From assembly GCF_013839425.1 (NCBI RefSeq), contig NZ_JACDNP010000003.1:124001-188000 (forward strand): a stretch of DNA of 64,000 nt, given 5' to 3'. The translations under genes were made by a program, and so were the position numbers. Position 1 is the stretch's first letter. Every line of letters starts with the position of its first letter. Origin of the DNA: Halorhabdus salina (GTDB lineage: Archaea; Halobacteriota; Halobacteria; Halobacteriales; Haloarculaceae). A model generated the notes under the pieces. The model was not told where the DNA came from. It searched no databases and was given only the letters and a program-made list of their open reading frames with translations. Of the stretch, positions 27,399 through 34,689 are shown one piece after another.

Positions 27399-27701
27399 AT
27401 GCCGTCAGTCAGCGTTCGGTTGTCCGAAGACGAAAAGACGGAACTCGAATCGGTCGCGGACTTGCTGGAGGAAGACCGCAGTACGACGATCCGAAAGGCG
27501 CTTCGGGAGGGGCTTGCGGACCTCCGCGTTCGGCACGCGGTCGAGCAATACCAGTCCGGGGATGTCGGAATCGCCGAGGCCGCCAGACTGGCGAACGTTT
27601 CTGTCGGCGAGTGGTTGACGATCGCCCGCGATCGGAATCTGACTGTCCAACTGACGCGTGAGGACATCGAGCGCGAGGTCGAGACTGCCCGGGAGCTATG
27701 A
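27399..27701 (+). CDS. UPF0175-type antitoxin with ribbon-helix-helix start
   Basis: A 100-residue protein. Residues 1-45 look like a ribbon-helix-helix DNA-binding domain (V-S-V-R-L-S-E-D-E-K-T-E-L, then R-S-T-T-I-R-K-A-L-R-E-G). The C-terminal half has the UPF0175 pattern (Y-Q-S-G-D-V-G-I-A-E-A-A-R-L-A-N-V-S-V-G-E-W). Such proteins are antitoxins for PIN-domain partners and usually repress their own operon. The stop overlaps the next gene's ATG by four bases. It is divergent from pantoate kinase, with 96 bases between the starts. Confidence 0.82.
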   Translation: MPSVSVRLSEDEKTELESVADLLEEDRSTTIRKALREGLADLRVRHAVEQYQSGDVGIAEAARLANVSVGEWLTIARDRNLTVQLTREDIEREVETAREL

Positions 27702-28213
27702 CCCGGATCTACGTCGGACCGGTGCCGTTAGTCGATCTCGGGACTGTCGGAGAGACCGCCCTGCTCGGTGCCTTCGACGGCGATATCGTCGTCCCCCAGC
27801 TGGTCGCCGACGCTGTTTCGACCGAACCGGCCAAGACGAACCTGGCAAAGTTCGTTGCGGACGGCGATGCCACGATTGAACTCATCGACACCGAGTACGC
27901 CGAGCAGGCCCAGGCAATCCTGGGCGTCTCGGAGCCAGTCGTCGAGAGTCGGCTACTTGAGCCAGTCCTTGGGGCGATGAGTGAGCGCGATGAGGCGACG
28001 CCGATCGGGCTCGTCACCGACGACCGGCCATTCCGGACCATCGCTGACGGGCTCGGGGCGACAGTCACAGGCACGTTTGGCGTTGTCGTCCGGGCCGCAA
28101 GCGAAGACAAGTACCTGAAAACGACGCAAGCCAAACGGATCGTCCGCCGGATCGACAGCCACGGCCTCCACCTGACGGGCGAGCTCCGGGCCGAGGCTAT
28201 CGGCGACGTCTGA
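27698..28213 (+). CDS. PIN-like (DUF3368-type) toxin partner
   Basis: A 171-residue protein, longer than the usual DUF3368 length because of a C-terminal extension. The fold is suggested by V-P-L-V-D-L-G near the start, D-I-V-V-P-Q-L-V-A-D-A-V, a central V-T-D-D-R-P-F-R-T-I-A and the ending L-G-A-T-V-T-G-T-F-G-V-V-V-R-A. These are PIN nuclease landmarks. The first catalytic Asp of typical members (in a D-S/T-x-P-L-I motif) seems replaced by Gly-Pro, so nuclease activity may be weakened or lost. It is coupled to the antitoxin by an ATGA overlap. Confidence 0.7.
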   Translation: MTRIYVGPVPLVDLGTVGETALLGAFDGDIVVPQLVADAVSTEPAKTNLAKFVADGDATIELIDTEYAEQAQAILGVSEPVVESRLLEPVLGAMSERDEATPIGLVTDDRPFRTIADGLGATVTGTFGVVVRAASEDKYLKTTQAKRIVRRIDSHGLHLTGELRAEAIGDV

Positions 28214-28376
28214 GTCACGGCTGCCTGGCGCTCAACTGGACCGATACCGGTGTACGGACTCAATCGCTGCCAGCCTCATGAGACCACTTCGTGCTCTCGT
28301 GCGCTCCCAACGTCCTCGCCGCTCGCGTGTCGCGTCGCTCCCGCTCGTAATCGAGACCTCTCTTCGGTCGGTCTCG

Positions 28377-28412
28377 CTATAGGCTCAGACGTTGGCGATC
28401 TCGCGGGAACAG
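28377..28412 (-). pseudogene. Displaced copy of the aspS 3' end
   Basis: Thirty-six bases encode [11 protein letters not shown] plus a TAG stop, on the same strand as aspS and 133 bases past its stop. The functional gene ends [11 protein letters not shown]. Four codons differ without changing the residue (GAC/GAT, CGA/CGC, CAG/CAA, TCG/AGC), so the copy looks like a diverged allele and not a recent duplication. Confidence 0.7.
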
Positions 28413-28519
28413 GGCGATTCCGAAGGAATCGCTTGCAGCCGGCGCAAAGCGCCGGCGACACCGGTAGAGCAAGCTTTACCGAGCCCCCACTCGACAGTTG
28501 CGCCGTCGCCTACGGCGAC
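28413..28519. repeat. Row of four short hairpins after aspS
   Basis: Four hairpins stand in series: 28414-28432 (8-bp perfect stem, loop GAA), 28438-28456 (8-bp perfect stem, loop AAA), 28462-28481 (9-bp stem with one mismatch, loop AA) and 28505-28519 (6-bp perfect stem, loop TAC), the last overlapping the aspS stop. They fill the gap between the real and displaced aspS ends. Regular stem length and very short loops suggest a structural role in DNA or RNA. Confidence 0.65.
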
Positions 28520-29814
28520 AGACGCTGTCGGTCTCGCGGGAACAGAACCCCCTCGCGAATGTTTTCCAGGCCGAGCATCGTCATGACGAGGCGCTCGCCA
28601 CCCAGGCCCCAGCCGGCGTGGGGCGGCATGCCGTACTTGAACATCTTGGTGTAGTACTCGAAGGCACCCGGATCGAGGCCCTGCTGTTCGAAGCCCTCGA
28701 CGAGGTGGTCGTGACGGTGTTCACGCTGTCCGCCCGAGACGAGTTCCATCGAGGGGTGCATCATGTCGAAGCCTGTCGAAACCTCGGGATCGTCGTCGTG
28801 ATCCTTGATGTAGAAGGGCTTGATCTCGCTGGGCCAGTCGGTGATGAAGTAGTGCTCGCCGACGTCCTGGCCAAGGGCGTGTTCGGCCTCCGTCGAGAGG
28901 TCGTCGCCCCAGACCAGTACGTCATCGAGTTCGCCCGTCGCGTTGATCCGCTCGATAGCCTCCTCGTAGGTGAGTCGCGGGAACTCGCCCTCGGGCACCT
29001 CGAACTCGGCGGCCAGGCCAAGGGTCTCCAGTTCCTCGGCACAGTTCTGTGCGACGCCTTCGTAGGCAGCTTTGACGACCGTCTCGCAGGCGTCCATCGC
29101 TTCGGTGTGATCGTAAAAGGCCGACTCGAAGTCGATCGATGTGGCCTCGTTGAGGTGGCGTGGCGTGTTGTGCTCCTCGGCGCGGAAGATCGGGCCGATC
29201 TCGAAGACCCGCTCTAAGCCGGAGCCGACCATCAGCTGCTTGAACAGCTGGGGGCTCTGGTTCATGAACGCTTCCTGCCCGAAATAGGTGATCGGGAATA
29301 ACTCCGTCCCGCCTTCGGTCCCCGTGGCGACGATCTTCGGCGTGTTAATCTCTGTTGCGTCAAGGTTGCGGAAGGCTTCACGGACGGATCGAAGGATTTC
29401 CGCGCGGATCTCGAAGATGGCTTTGACCTCGGGCTTGCGAAGGTCGAGAGTGCGGTTGTCCAGTCGCGTCGGGAGTTCGGCGTCGACCTTGCCCGAGGGG
29501 TCCAGTGGGAGTTCGGGATCAGCGGGCGCGATCACCTCGAACTCCTCGGGCGTGATCTCGACGCCAGTGGGCGCGCGTTCCTCGTCTTCAACCGACCCGA
29601 CGACGCGGACGACACTCTCCCGATGGACGTCGAGTGCGGTCTCGACGATATCCTCGGGTAGTTCGTCTTTCTCGATTTTGATCTGGAGTTTTCCGGTCTG
29701 GTCACGGAGGATAAGGAACGCGATCCCACCGAGGTCTCGGATCTCGTGCACCCATCCCGCGACGGTCGCGGTCTGGCCCGATTCGGCTGCAGCAGCGTAC
29801 GTCCGATCGTGCAT
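28510..29814 (-). CDS. aspS: Aspartate--tRNA ligase, archaeal, non-discriminating type
   Basis: A 434-residue class II synthetase. The N-terminal OB fold binds the anticodon and a DHU-type linker follows. Motif 2 is F-R-A-E-E-H-N-T-x-R-H-L and motif 3 is G-W-G-L-G-G-E-R-L. His23 (in G-W-V-H-E-I-R-D) and Pro82 (in R-A-P-T-G) are the residues found in archaeal enzymes that charge both tRNA-Asp and tRNA-Asn; discriminating ones have Trp and Lys. gatB in this window fits that pathway. A TATA-like run at 29838-29845 sits 28 bases before the ATG, so the mRNA should be leaderless. A displaced 3' copy lies downstream. Confidence 0.95.
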   Translation of the reverse strand: MHDRTYAAAAESGQTATVAGWVHEIRDLGGIAFLILRDQTGKLQIKIEKDELPEDIVETALDVHRESVVRVVGSVEDEERAPTGVEITPEEFEVIAPADPELPLDPSGKVDAELPTRLDNRTLDLRKPEVKAIFEIRAEILRSVREAFRNLDATEINTPKIVATGTEGGTELFPITYFGQEAFMNQSPQLFKQLMVGSGLERVFEIGPIFRAEEHNTPRHLNEATSIDFESAFYDHTEAMDACETVVKAAYEGVAQNCAEELETLGLAAEFEVPEGEFPRLTYEEAIERINATGELDDVLVWGDDLSTEAEHALGQDVGEHYFITDWPSEIKPFYIKDHDDDPEVSTGFDMMHPSMELVSGGQREHRHDHLVEGFEQQGLDPGAFEYYTKMFKYGMPPHAGWGLGGERLVMTMLGLENIREGVLFPRDRQRLSP

Positions 29815-29815
29815 G

Positions 29816-29845
29816 CCCCGGTATTTTGCCGCCGGGGATTAAACT
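29816..29845 (-). promoter_or_regulatory. aspS promoter with inverted repeat
   Basis: On the minus strand a GTTTAAT TATA-like element (about 29838-29845) is followed by CCCCGG, ten bases and CCGGGG (29832-29837 and 29816-29821), ending just before the ATG at 29814. The inverted repeat would lie between TATA and start, a position for a repressor. This is seen in sequence only. Confidence 0.35.
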
Positions 29846-29944
29846 CCACTTATCCTGACTCGCCACACAACGTCTTCGTGACATCGCCCGCCTGCTCGGT
29901 AGCTTCGCGATAGCACCGGCGTGAACGAGACCGACGAACAGCTG

Positions 29945-29952
29945 TATTTAAG
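29945..29952 (+). promoter_or_regulatory. TATA element of the orphan binding-protein gene
   Basis: TATTTAAG lies 27-34 bases before the ATG at 29979, giving a start site within a few bases of the ATG and so a nearly leaderless mRNA. This supports the chosen start and the absence of an upstream signal peptide. Confidence 0.5.
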
Positions 29953-29978
29953 TCACTCTCTCATGAAAGATTAGGCAT

Positions 29979-31157
29979 ATGGCATCCGAGATGGGAGAAA
30001 CCCAGGCCGGGACGATCGAGCTCGTTCACTACCACGTTGGTGGCGACGGTGAGCGTGCACTTGAGGCGTTCCTAGAGGAATATCGGCGAACCCACACGAC
30101 AGTTGTCGACCCCATCAGTTACGACAATACGCGCTTACAGGTGAAAAGTCGCATTCTGAACGGCGATCCACCGGATGTCTGGACCGGTTGGGCTGGGGCG
30201 AATCTCCGGGCCTACGAGCAGGCGAACGTGCTCGCGGATGTGACAGATTTATTCACGGACACTGCGATGGAACGCAACTATCGGGATGTCGCCCGTGACG
30301 CCGCACAGGTCGATGGCGTGTATCGAGCGGTTCCCTACTCGATGCATCGGATCAACGACCTCTACGTGAACGTCGCCGCGGCCCAAGCGGCGGGTATCGA
30401 TCCGGCGACACTCGATTCCCCCCGCGAGTTTGCAACTCTCGTGACTGAGGCTGATATCGACGGCTCGGCGTTTCTGCTGCCGATGAAGGAACCGTGGCTC
30501 GTCTTGCAACTCTGGGAACTCGTCTTGCTGGGGCAGTTCGATCACGAAACGTTCGAGGACGTGACCGGTGGCCGCGCTCGCACCCACCGGGACGCGATTG
30601 TGGACTGTCTCGACATCGTCGCGACGTTCGCCTCCGGGGCACCCGACGACGCCGTTTATACCTCACTGGTCGAAGCTAACGAGCGATTCATCGACGGGAA
30701 GGCCCCGTTCTATCAGCAGGGTGACTGGGCTGGTGGCGTCTTCGTCGATGCGGCGGAGTTTACTTACGAGGAAGACTGGCAACGCATAGCGTTCCCCGGA
30801 ACCGAAGACATGTACGTCGTCAGTATAGACGCGATGACTCCCTCGAAAGCGGCCGACATGGACGTCATTCGTCCGTTCTTGGAGTACGCTGGCTCACCCG
30901 ACGGTCAGGTCCCGTTCACCAGGGCGAAGGGCTCACTCCCGACTCGGACGGACGCACCGACGGACCAACTCTCTGTCTTCGGGCAGGATCAGGCGCGCGC
31001 ACTCGAGCGTGCTCGCGATCAGCCACAGTCGATGGCCCATGGCCTCAGCGTGACCACGCAGACGCGTATCGAACTGCTTGATGCCTTCGCGTCGTTCATC
31101 ACTGACTGGGACAGTGACGCCGCTGCAGACGAGATCGTCGACGTATTCGACCAGTAA
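29979..31157 (+). CDS. Family 1 solute-binding protein lacking a signal peptide
   Basis: A 392-residue protein with the fold pattern of sugar-type ABC binding proteins. It shows I-E-L-V-H-Y-H-V-G-G-D-G-E-R-A-L, P-P-D-V-W-T-G-W-A-G-A-N-L, F-Y-Q-Q-G-D-W-A-G-G-V-F and a late P-F-L-E-Y-A-G-S-P-D-G-Q stretch. Family members normally start with a Tat or Sec signal and lipobox. Here the mature-like sequence begins about ten residues after Met, and an in-frame TGA lies upstream near 29964. No permease or ATPase gene is adjacent. It may therefore be cytoplasmic, perhaps a ligand sensor or buffer. The Lrp gene follows 68 bases later. Confidence 0.78.
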   Translation: MASEMGETQAGTIELVHYHVGGDGERALEAFLEEYRRTHTTVVDPISYDNTRLQVKSRILNGDPPDVWTGWAGANLRAYEQANVLADVTDLFTDTAMERNYRDVARDAAQVDGVYRAVPYSMHRINDLYVNVAAAQAAGIDPATLDSPREFATLVTEADIDGSAFLLPMKEPWLVLQLWELVLLGQFDHETFEDVTGGRARTHRDAIVDCLDIVATFASGAPDDAVYTSLVEANERFIDGKAPFYQQGDWAGGVFVDAAEFTYEEDWQRIAFPGTEDMYVVSIDAMTPSKAADMDVIRPFLEYAGSPDGQVPFTRAKGSLPTRTDAPTDQLSVFGQDQARALERARDQPQSMAHGLSVTTQTRIELLDAFASFITDWDSDAAADEIVDVFDQ

Positions 31158-31193
31158 GCCGTTTACGGCGTCGCGAGGCGAGGACGACCATAA

Positions 31194-31218
31194 CGTTTCT
31201 TTTCGTTCACCCGAAACG
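31194..31218 (+). promoter_or_regulatory. Inverted repeat before the Lrp gene
   Basis: CGTTTC (31194-31199) and GAAACG (31213-31218) are perfect arms 13 bases apart, ending seven bases before the ATG at 31226. Lrp-type proteins often regulate themselves at such sites. The assignment is inference. Confidence 0.35.
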
Positions 31219-31225
31219 GTGAGTA

Positions 31226-31693
31226 ATGGCAATTCACGAGCTTGATGACCTCGATCGGGCAATCCTCCATGCGTTGCAGCACGACGCCAGGAAAATGTCG
31301 ACGAGTACGATCGCCGAACGCATGGATGTTGCTCCGAGTACGGTACGGACGCGAATCAAATCCCTCGAAGACGACGGGGTGCTGACGGGATATCACGCAG
31401 AGATCAATTACGAGCAAACCGGATTACAGTTGCACACGCTTATCCTCTGTACAGCGCCGGTTCCTGAACGGGAACGGCTCGCCGAACAAGCCCAGGAAGT
31501 AAGCGGTGTCGTCGCTGTCCGGGAAGTGATGACGGGGAACGAAAACGTTCACATCGAGGCTGTCGGGCAGGATGGTGACGATTTGAACCGTATTGGTCGG
31601 GAACTCGACGAGATCGGCCTCACGATCGAAGATGAGGACATCATTCGAAACGAGTACGAGACGCCCTACGAACGGTTTGCCGTTCAAGACTAG
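31226..31693 (+). CDS. Lrp/AsnC family transcription regulator
   Basis: A 155-residue protein. An N-terminal winged HTH (L-D-D-L-D-R-A-I-L-H-A-L-Q-H-D-A-R, then S-T-I-A-E-R-M-D-V-A-P-S-T-V-R-T-R-I) is followed by an AsnC/RAM ligand domain (V-S-G-V-V-A-V-R-E-V-M-T-G-x-x-N). Such proteins bind DNA as dimers or octamers and sense amino acids or nucleotides. It sits upstream of the TrkA-N-like gene and amino-acid permease, which it may control. A symmetrical site precedes its own start. Confidence 0.9.
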   Translation: MAIHELDDLDRAILHALQHDARKMSTSTIAERMDVAPSTVRTRIKSLEDDGVLTGYHAEINYEQTGLQLHTLILCTAPVPERERLAEQAQEVSGVVAVREVMTGNENVHIEAVGQDGDDLNRIGRELDEIGLTIEDEDIIRNEYETPYERFAVQD

Positions 31694-32032
31694 TGCGCCA
31701 GGAGACGCTGTTGCGGGTAGGTTCTCACGTTATTTTCCAAACGATCCAGCCAATCTCGTTCTCTACCGATGGGTGTCCGTGGACACATCCTTCCTCGTCG
31801 TCGGAGCGTCTCAGTTACGTTGGGCCCTCAGTTCCTCCTCCTATCGAGTTAACACTCCACCTCCGCAATATTTGCCCACTTATTTGACGAACCGTCAAAG
31901 TAACCGAGTGATTTATGACGTTCCGTGAATGAAGGGCAACTGTATGCAACAACACGGTTCGATGTGTCCCGCAGACTGTATGCACAAGACGGTGATCGAC
32001 CTCCGAAACGACGCCGGAGCGTGCATGCCCGG
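31694..32032 (+). promoter_or_regulatory. Leader region of the permease operon with an inverted repeat
   Basis: There is no convincing gene. At 31883-31899 TTTGACG and CGTCAAA form a perfect inverted repeat with a 3-base spacer. A TATA-like GATTTATG follows near 31909-31916, so the repeat is placed like an upstream activator site. A GTG at 31925 opens a 36-codon extension of the next gene, but its sequence is basic and unlike the family, so I treat it as untranslated. Confidence 0.4.
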
Positions 32033-32443
32033 ATGAGTCAGACTGGTATCGACCGGGTGGACGTCCTCGTCGTCGGTTCGACCAGTGACGTCAGAGGCCT
32101 GGCAGAGCACCTTCAGGACTCCCAGTCCGTCCTCTTTCTCACGGACCGGAACGAACAGGAACAACGGGCTGAGCGCGCAGGCGTCTCAGCGCAACTGACT
32201 ACCTTCGAGACTGGGTTCGATAGCGAGGAGTTGACGGCTGACGTCGCCTTTCTCGGGACCCAGCGAGATTCAATCAATCTCCTTCTCGCCCAGCATCTCC
32301 GCACCAGTCACGGTGTCGACCGGGTGATCGTGCGAGTCAACGACTCGACCCGGGAGAAAGCGTTCGACGACATCGCGACGGACACGGTCACGCCGATCGA
32401 CCTTTACACTCGAACCGTCCAAGAGACGCTGGAAACTGCCTAA
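32033..32443 (+). CDS. TrkA-N-like nucleotide-binding protein
   Basis: A 136-residue single-domain protein. The start R-V-D-V-L-V-V-G-S-T-S-D-V-R-G-L-A-E-H-L looks like a Rossmann first strand and loop. Later A-D-V-A-F-L-G-T-Q-R-D-S-I-N-L-L-L-A-Q-H-L-R and D-R-V-I-V-R-V-N-D resemble TrkA-N/RCK domains. It ends six bases before the permease start, so it is probably a regulatory partner of that carrier. The Gly-rich loop is weak (G-S-T-S-D), so nucleotide binding is uncertain. ATG 32033 (M-S-Q-T-G-I-D-R) is chosen over the GTG at 31925. Confidence 0.7.
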   Translation: MSQTGIDRVDVLVVGSTSDVRGLAEHLQDSQSVLFLTDRNEQEQRAERAGVSAQLTTFETGFDSEELTADVAFLGTQRDSINLLLAQHLRTSHGVDRVIVRVNDSTREKAFDDIATDTVTPIDLYTRTVQETLETA

Positions 32444-32449
32444 GTCACG

Positions 32450-34630
32450 ATGCCAAAAGAACTTGAGCGAGACCTCGGATTAGCATCGGTACTGGCAATT
32501 AGCATCGGCGCGATGGTCGGCAGCGGGATTTTCATTCTCCCGGCGCTGGCCCTGAAAATGGCTGGCCCCGCGGTTGTGCTTGCGTATATCCTGGCCGCGC
32601 TAGTCGTGCTTCCGGCCGCACTCAGCAAGGCAGAGATGGCCACCGCGATGCCCGAAGCCGGCGGCACCTACCTCTACATCGAACGTGGGATGGGGCCCTT
32701 GTTGGGAACGATCGCCGGCATCGGGACGTGGTTCGCCCTCTCATTTAAGGGAGCCCTCGCGCTCGTCGGGGGCGTCCCGTATCTGTTGTTGTACTTCGAG
32801 TTACCGATCAAACCGGTCGCCCTCGCGCTGGCGGCCGTTCTCATCCTCGTGAACCTTTTGGGGGCCAAGCAGACCGGGCGCCTTCAGGTCGCTATCGTGG
32901 CCGTCATGCTCGCGGCGATGACCTGGTTCGTCGGCGGGAGTCTCGGTTCGGTCCAGACTGCCTCCTTCGACGCGTTCCTGGGAGCGGGAGCCGGTGGCAT
33001 TCTCGAAGCGACTGGTTTCGTGTTCGTCTCCTATGCGGGGGTGACGAAGATCGCCAGCGTCGCCGAAGAGATCGAGGATCCCGATCGCGTCATCCCGCGA
33101 GGCATGATCTGGTCGCTGGGCTTTACGACGCTGCTGTACGTACTAGTCGTCGCGGTGATCGTCGGCGTCGATCCGGCGGGGATCGTCGGCTCGAACACGC
33201 CCGTGGCCGACGTGGCCCAGGCGACCATGTCCACGCCCGGCGTCATCGCGGTGGTCATTGCTGCGATCTTCGCGCTGATTAGCACGGCCAATGCGGGCCT
33301 CCTGTCGTCATCGCGCTATCCCTTTGCGATGAGCCGCGACGACCTCGCGCCGCCGACGTTCGCCAAAGTCAGCGAGCGCTTCGGGACGCCCATCACGGCG
33401 ATCACGCTGACCGGTCTGGTCATGCTGGCACTGATCGCATTCGTCCCGATCATGGAGATCGCCAAACTCGCGAGCGCGTTCCAGATCCTCGTCTTCGTGC
33501 TGATCAATGTGGCCCTCATCGCCTTCCGGGAGAGTGACATCGCCTACGATCCCAGTTACGAGTCCCCGCTGTATCCCTGGTTGCAGGGATTCGGCGTCCT
33601 GGGTGGGCTCGTCTTGCTTACCCAGATGGGATTGATCGCGTTCGTCGGTGCGATCGCGATCATCGTCGGTAGCGTCGGGTGGTACTTCGCGTACGCCCAT
33701 CGCAACGTGGCCCGCGAAGGCGCACTCACTGACGCGATCCGACGTGGCATCGACCGGCGGGCCGTCGAGGAGACTCGATCGGTCTGTCACGACGCCGACG
33801 ACTCGGACGTCCTCGTGGCCCTTACCGAGGACACGACGGCGGCCGCCGAGGAACGACTGCTGGATGTGGCGATTCCGCTCGCCCAGGCCCGGAACGGGAC
33901 CGTCACGGTCGTCCAGTTCGACAAGGTACCCGACCAGACGCCGTTGTCGTACGCCGAGTCGACGCTTTCGGAGGCTGATCAGGTGTTCGAGGAACGGACG
34001 GCCGTAATCGCCGAAGACGCGGGCGTACCCGTCGAGTACGGCGAAATTGTCAGCCACGATGTCGATCGGACGGTGGCGAACGTCGCCGATCTCCACGGCT
34101 ACGACCTGGTCGTCGTCGACGAATCCGGCCCGACCTTCACTGAGGGGCTTTTGGACGTACTCTTCGGGCCAAACCGCTCGTTCGACGTACTGGGAGTCGA
34201 CGCTGAGAGCCTTGACGGGATCGATCGCATCGCCCTGGTCGACGACGGGGGGCCGTTCGATCCCGAGAAAGTCCGCATTGCGAACACCCTGGCGATGGCA
34301 CACGAAGCGACGATCGAACTCGTCCACGGGATCGCGCCCGACGCGACCCAGGAACGGCGTGACTCGATCGACGAATATCACGACGAGATGGCCGATCTCT
34401 GTTCAGTCCCGACCGAGTCAGCGATCGTCGAAAGCGACGACGACGCGGCGGCGCTGGTCCGTGCGACGGACGACGCTGATGTCGTCGTCGTTGCGGACAC
34501 CGGCGGTGCGGTCCTCCGTGACGGTCCCGGTGTCACTGTTTCGAAACGCGGGAACGCTCTCGTGTTGCATCCGGGAAGCGACGGACAGCCGGGACTGCTC
34601 GGTCGTCTCGTTCAGCGCGTCGTGTACTGA
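32450..34630 (+). CDS. APC-family amino acid permease with Usp-like tail
   Basis: A 726-residue protein. Residues 1-425 hold about 12 membrane helices of the amino acid-polyamine-cation superfamily: an unwound first helix S-I-G-A-M-V-G-S-G-I-F, the P-E-A-G-G-T-Y segment, and F-V-S-Y-A-G-V-T-K-I-A. Residues 450-726 are cytoplasmic and contain two UspA-like alpha/beta domains (D-V-L-V-A-L-T-E-D-T, then D-L-V-V-V-D-E-S-G; then R-I-A-L-V-D-D-G-G, then D-V-V-V-V-A-D-T-G-G). The fusion is known in haloarchaea and the tail probably regulates transport. The TrkA-N-like gene is six bases upstream. The substrate is unknown. Confidence 0.9.
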   Translation: MPKELERDLGLASVLAISIGAMVGSGIFILPALALKMAGPAVVLAYILAALVVLPAALSKAEMATAMPEAGGTYLYIERGMGPLLGTIAGIGTWFALSFKGALALVGGVPYLLLYFELPIKPVALALAAVLILVNLLGAKQTGRLQVAIVAVMLAAMTWFVGGSLGSVQTASFDAFLGAGAGGILEATGFVFVSYAGVTKIASVAEEIEDPDRVIPRGMIWSLGFTTLLYVLVVAVIVGVDPAGIVGSNTPVADVAQATMSTPGVIAVVIAAIFALISTANAGLLSSSRYPFAMSRDDLAPPTFAKVSERFGTPITAITLTGLVMLALIAFVPIMEIAKLASAFQILVFVLINVALIAFRESDIAYDPSYESPLYPWLQGFGVLGGLVLLTQMGLIAFVGAIAIIVGSVGWYFAYAHRNVAREGALTDAIRRGIDRRAVEETRSVCHDADDSDVLVALTEDTTAAAEERLLDVAIPLAQARNGTVTVVQFDKVPDQTPLSYAESTLSEADQVFEERTAVIAEDAGVPVEYGEIVSHDVDRTVANVADLHGYDLVVVDESGPTFTEGLLDVLFGPNRSFDVLGVDAESLDGIDRIALVDDGGPFDPEKVRIANTLAMAHEATIELVHGIAPDATQERRDSIDEYHDEMADLCSVPTESAIVESDDDAAALVRATDDADVVVVADTGGAVLRDGPGVTVSKRGNALVLHPGSDGQPGLLGRLVQRVVY

Positions 34631-34689
34631 TCGTCAGTGCTCGTGACGTCGTTCGGACGATCGGGCCTTCGATTCAGACAGCGTGGGGG

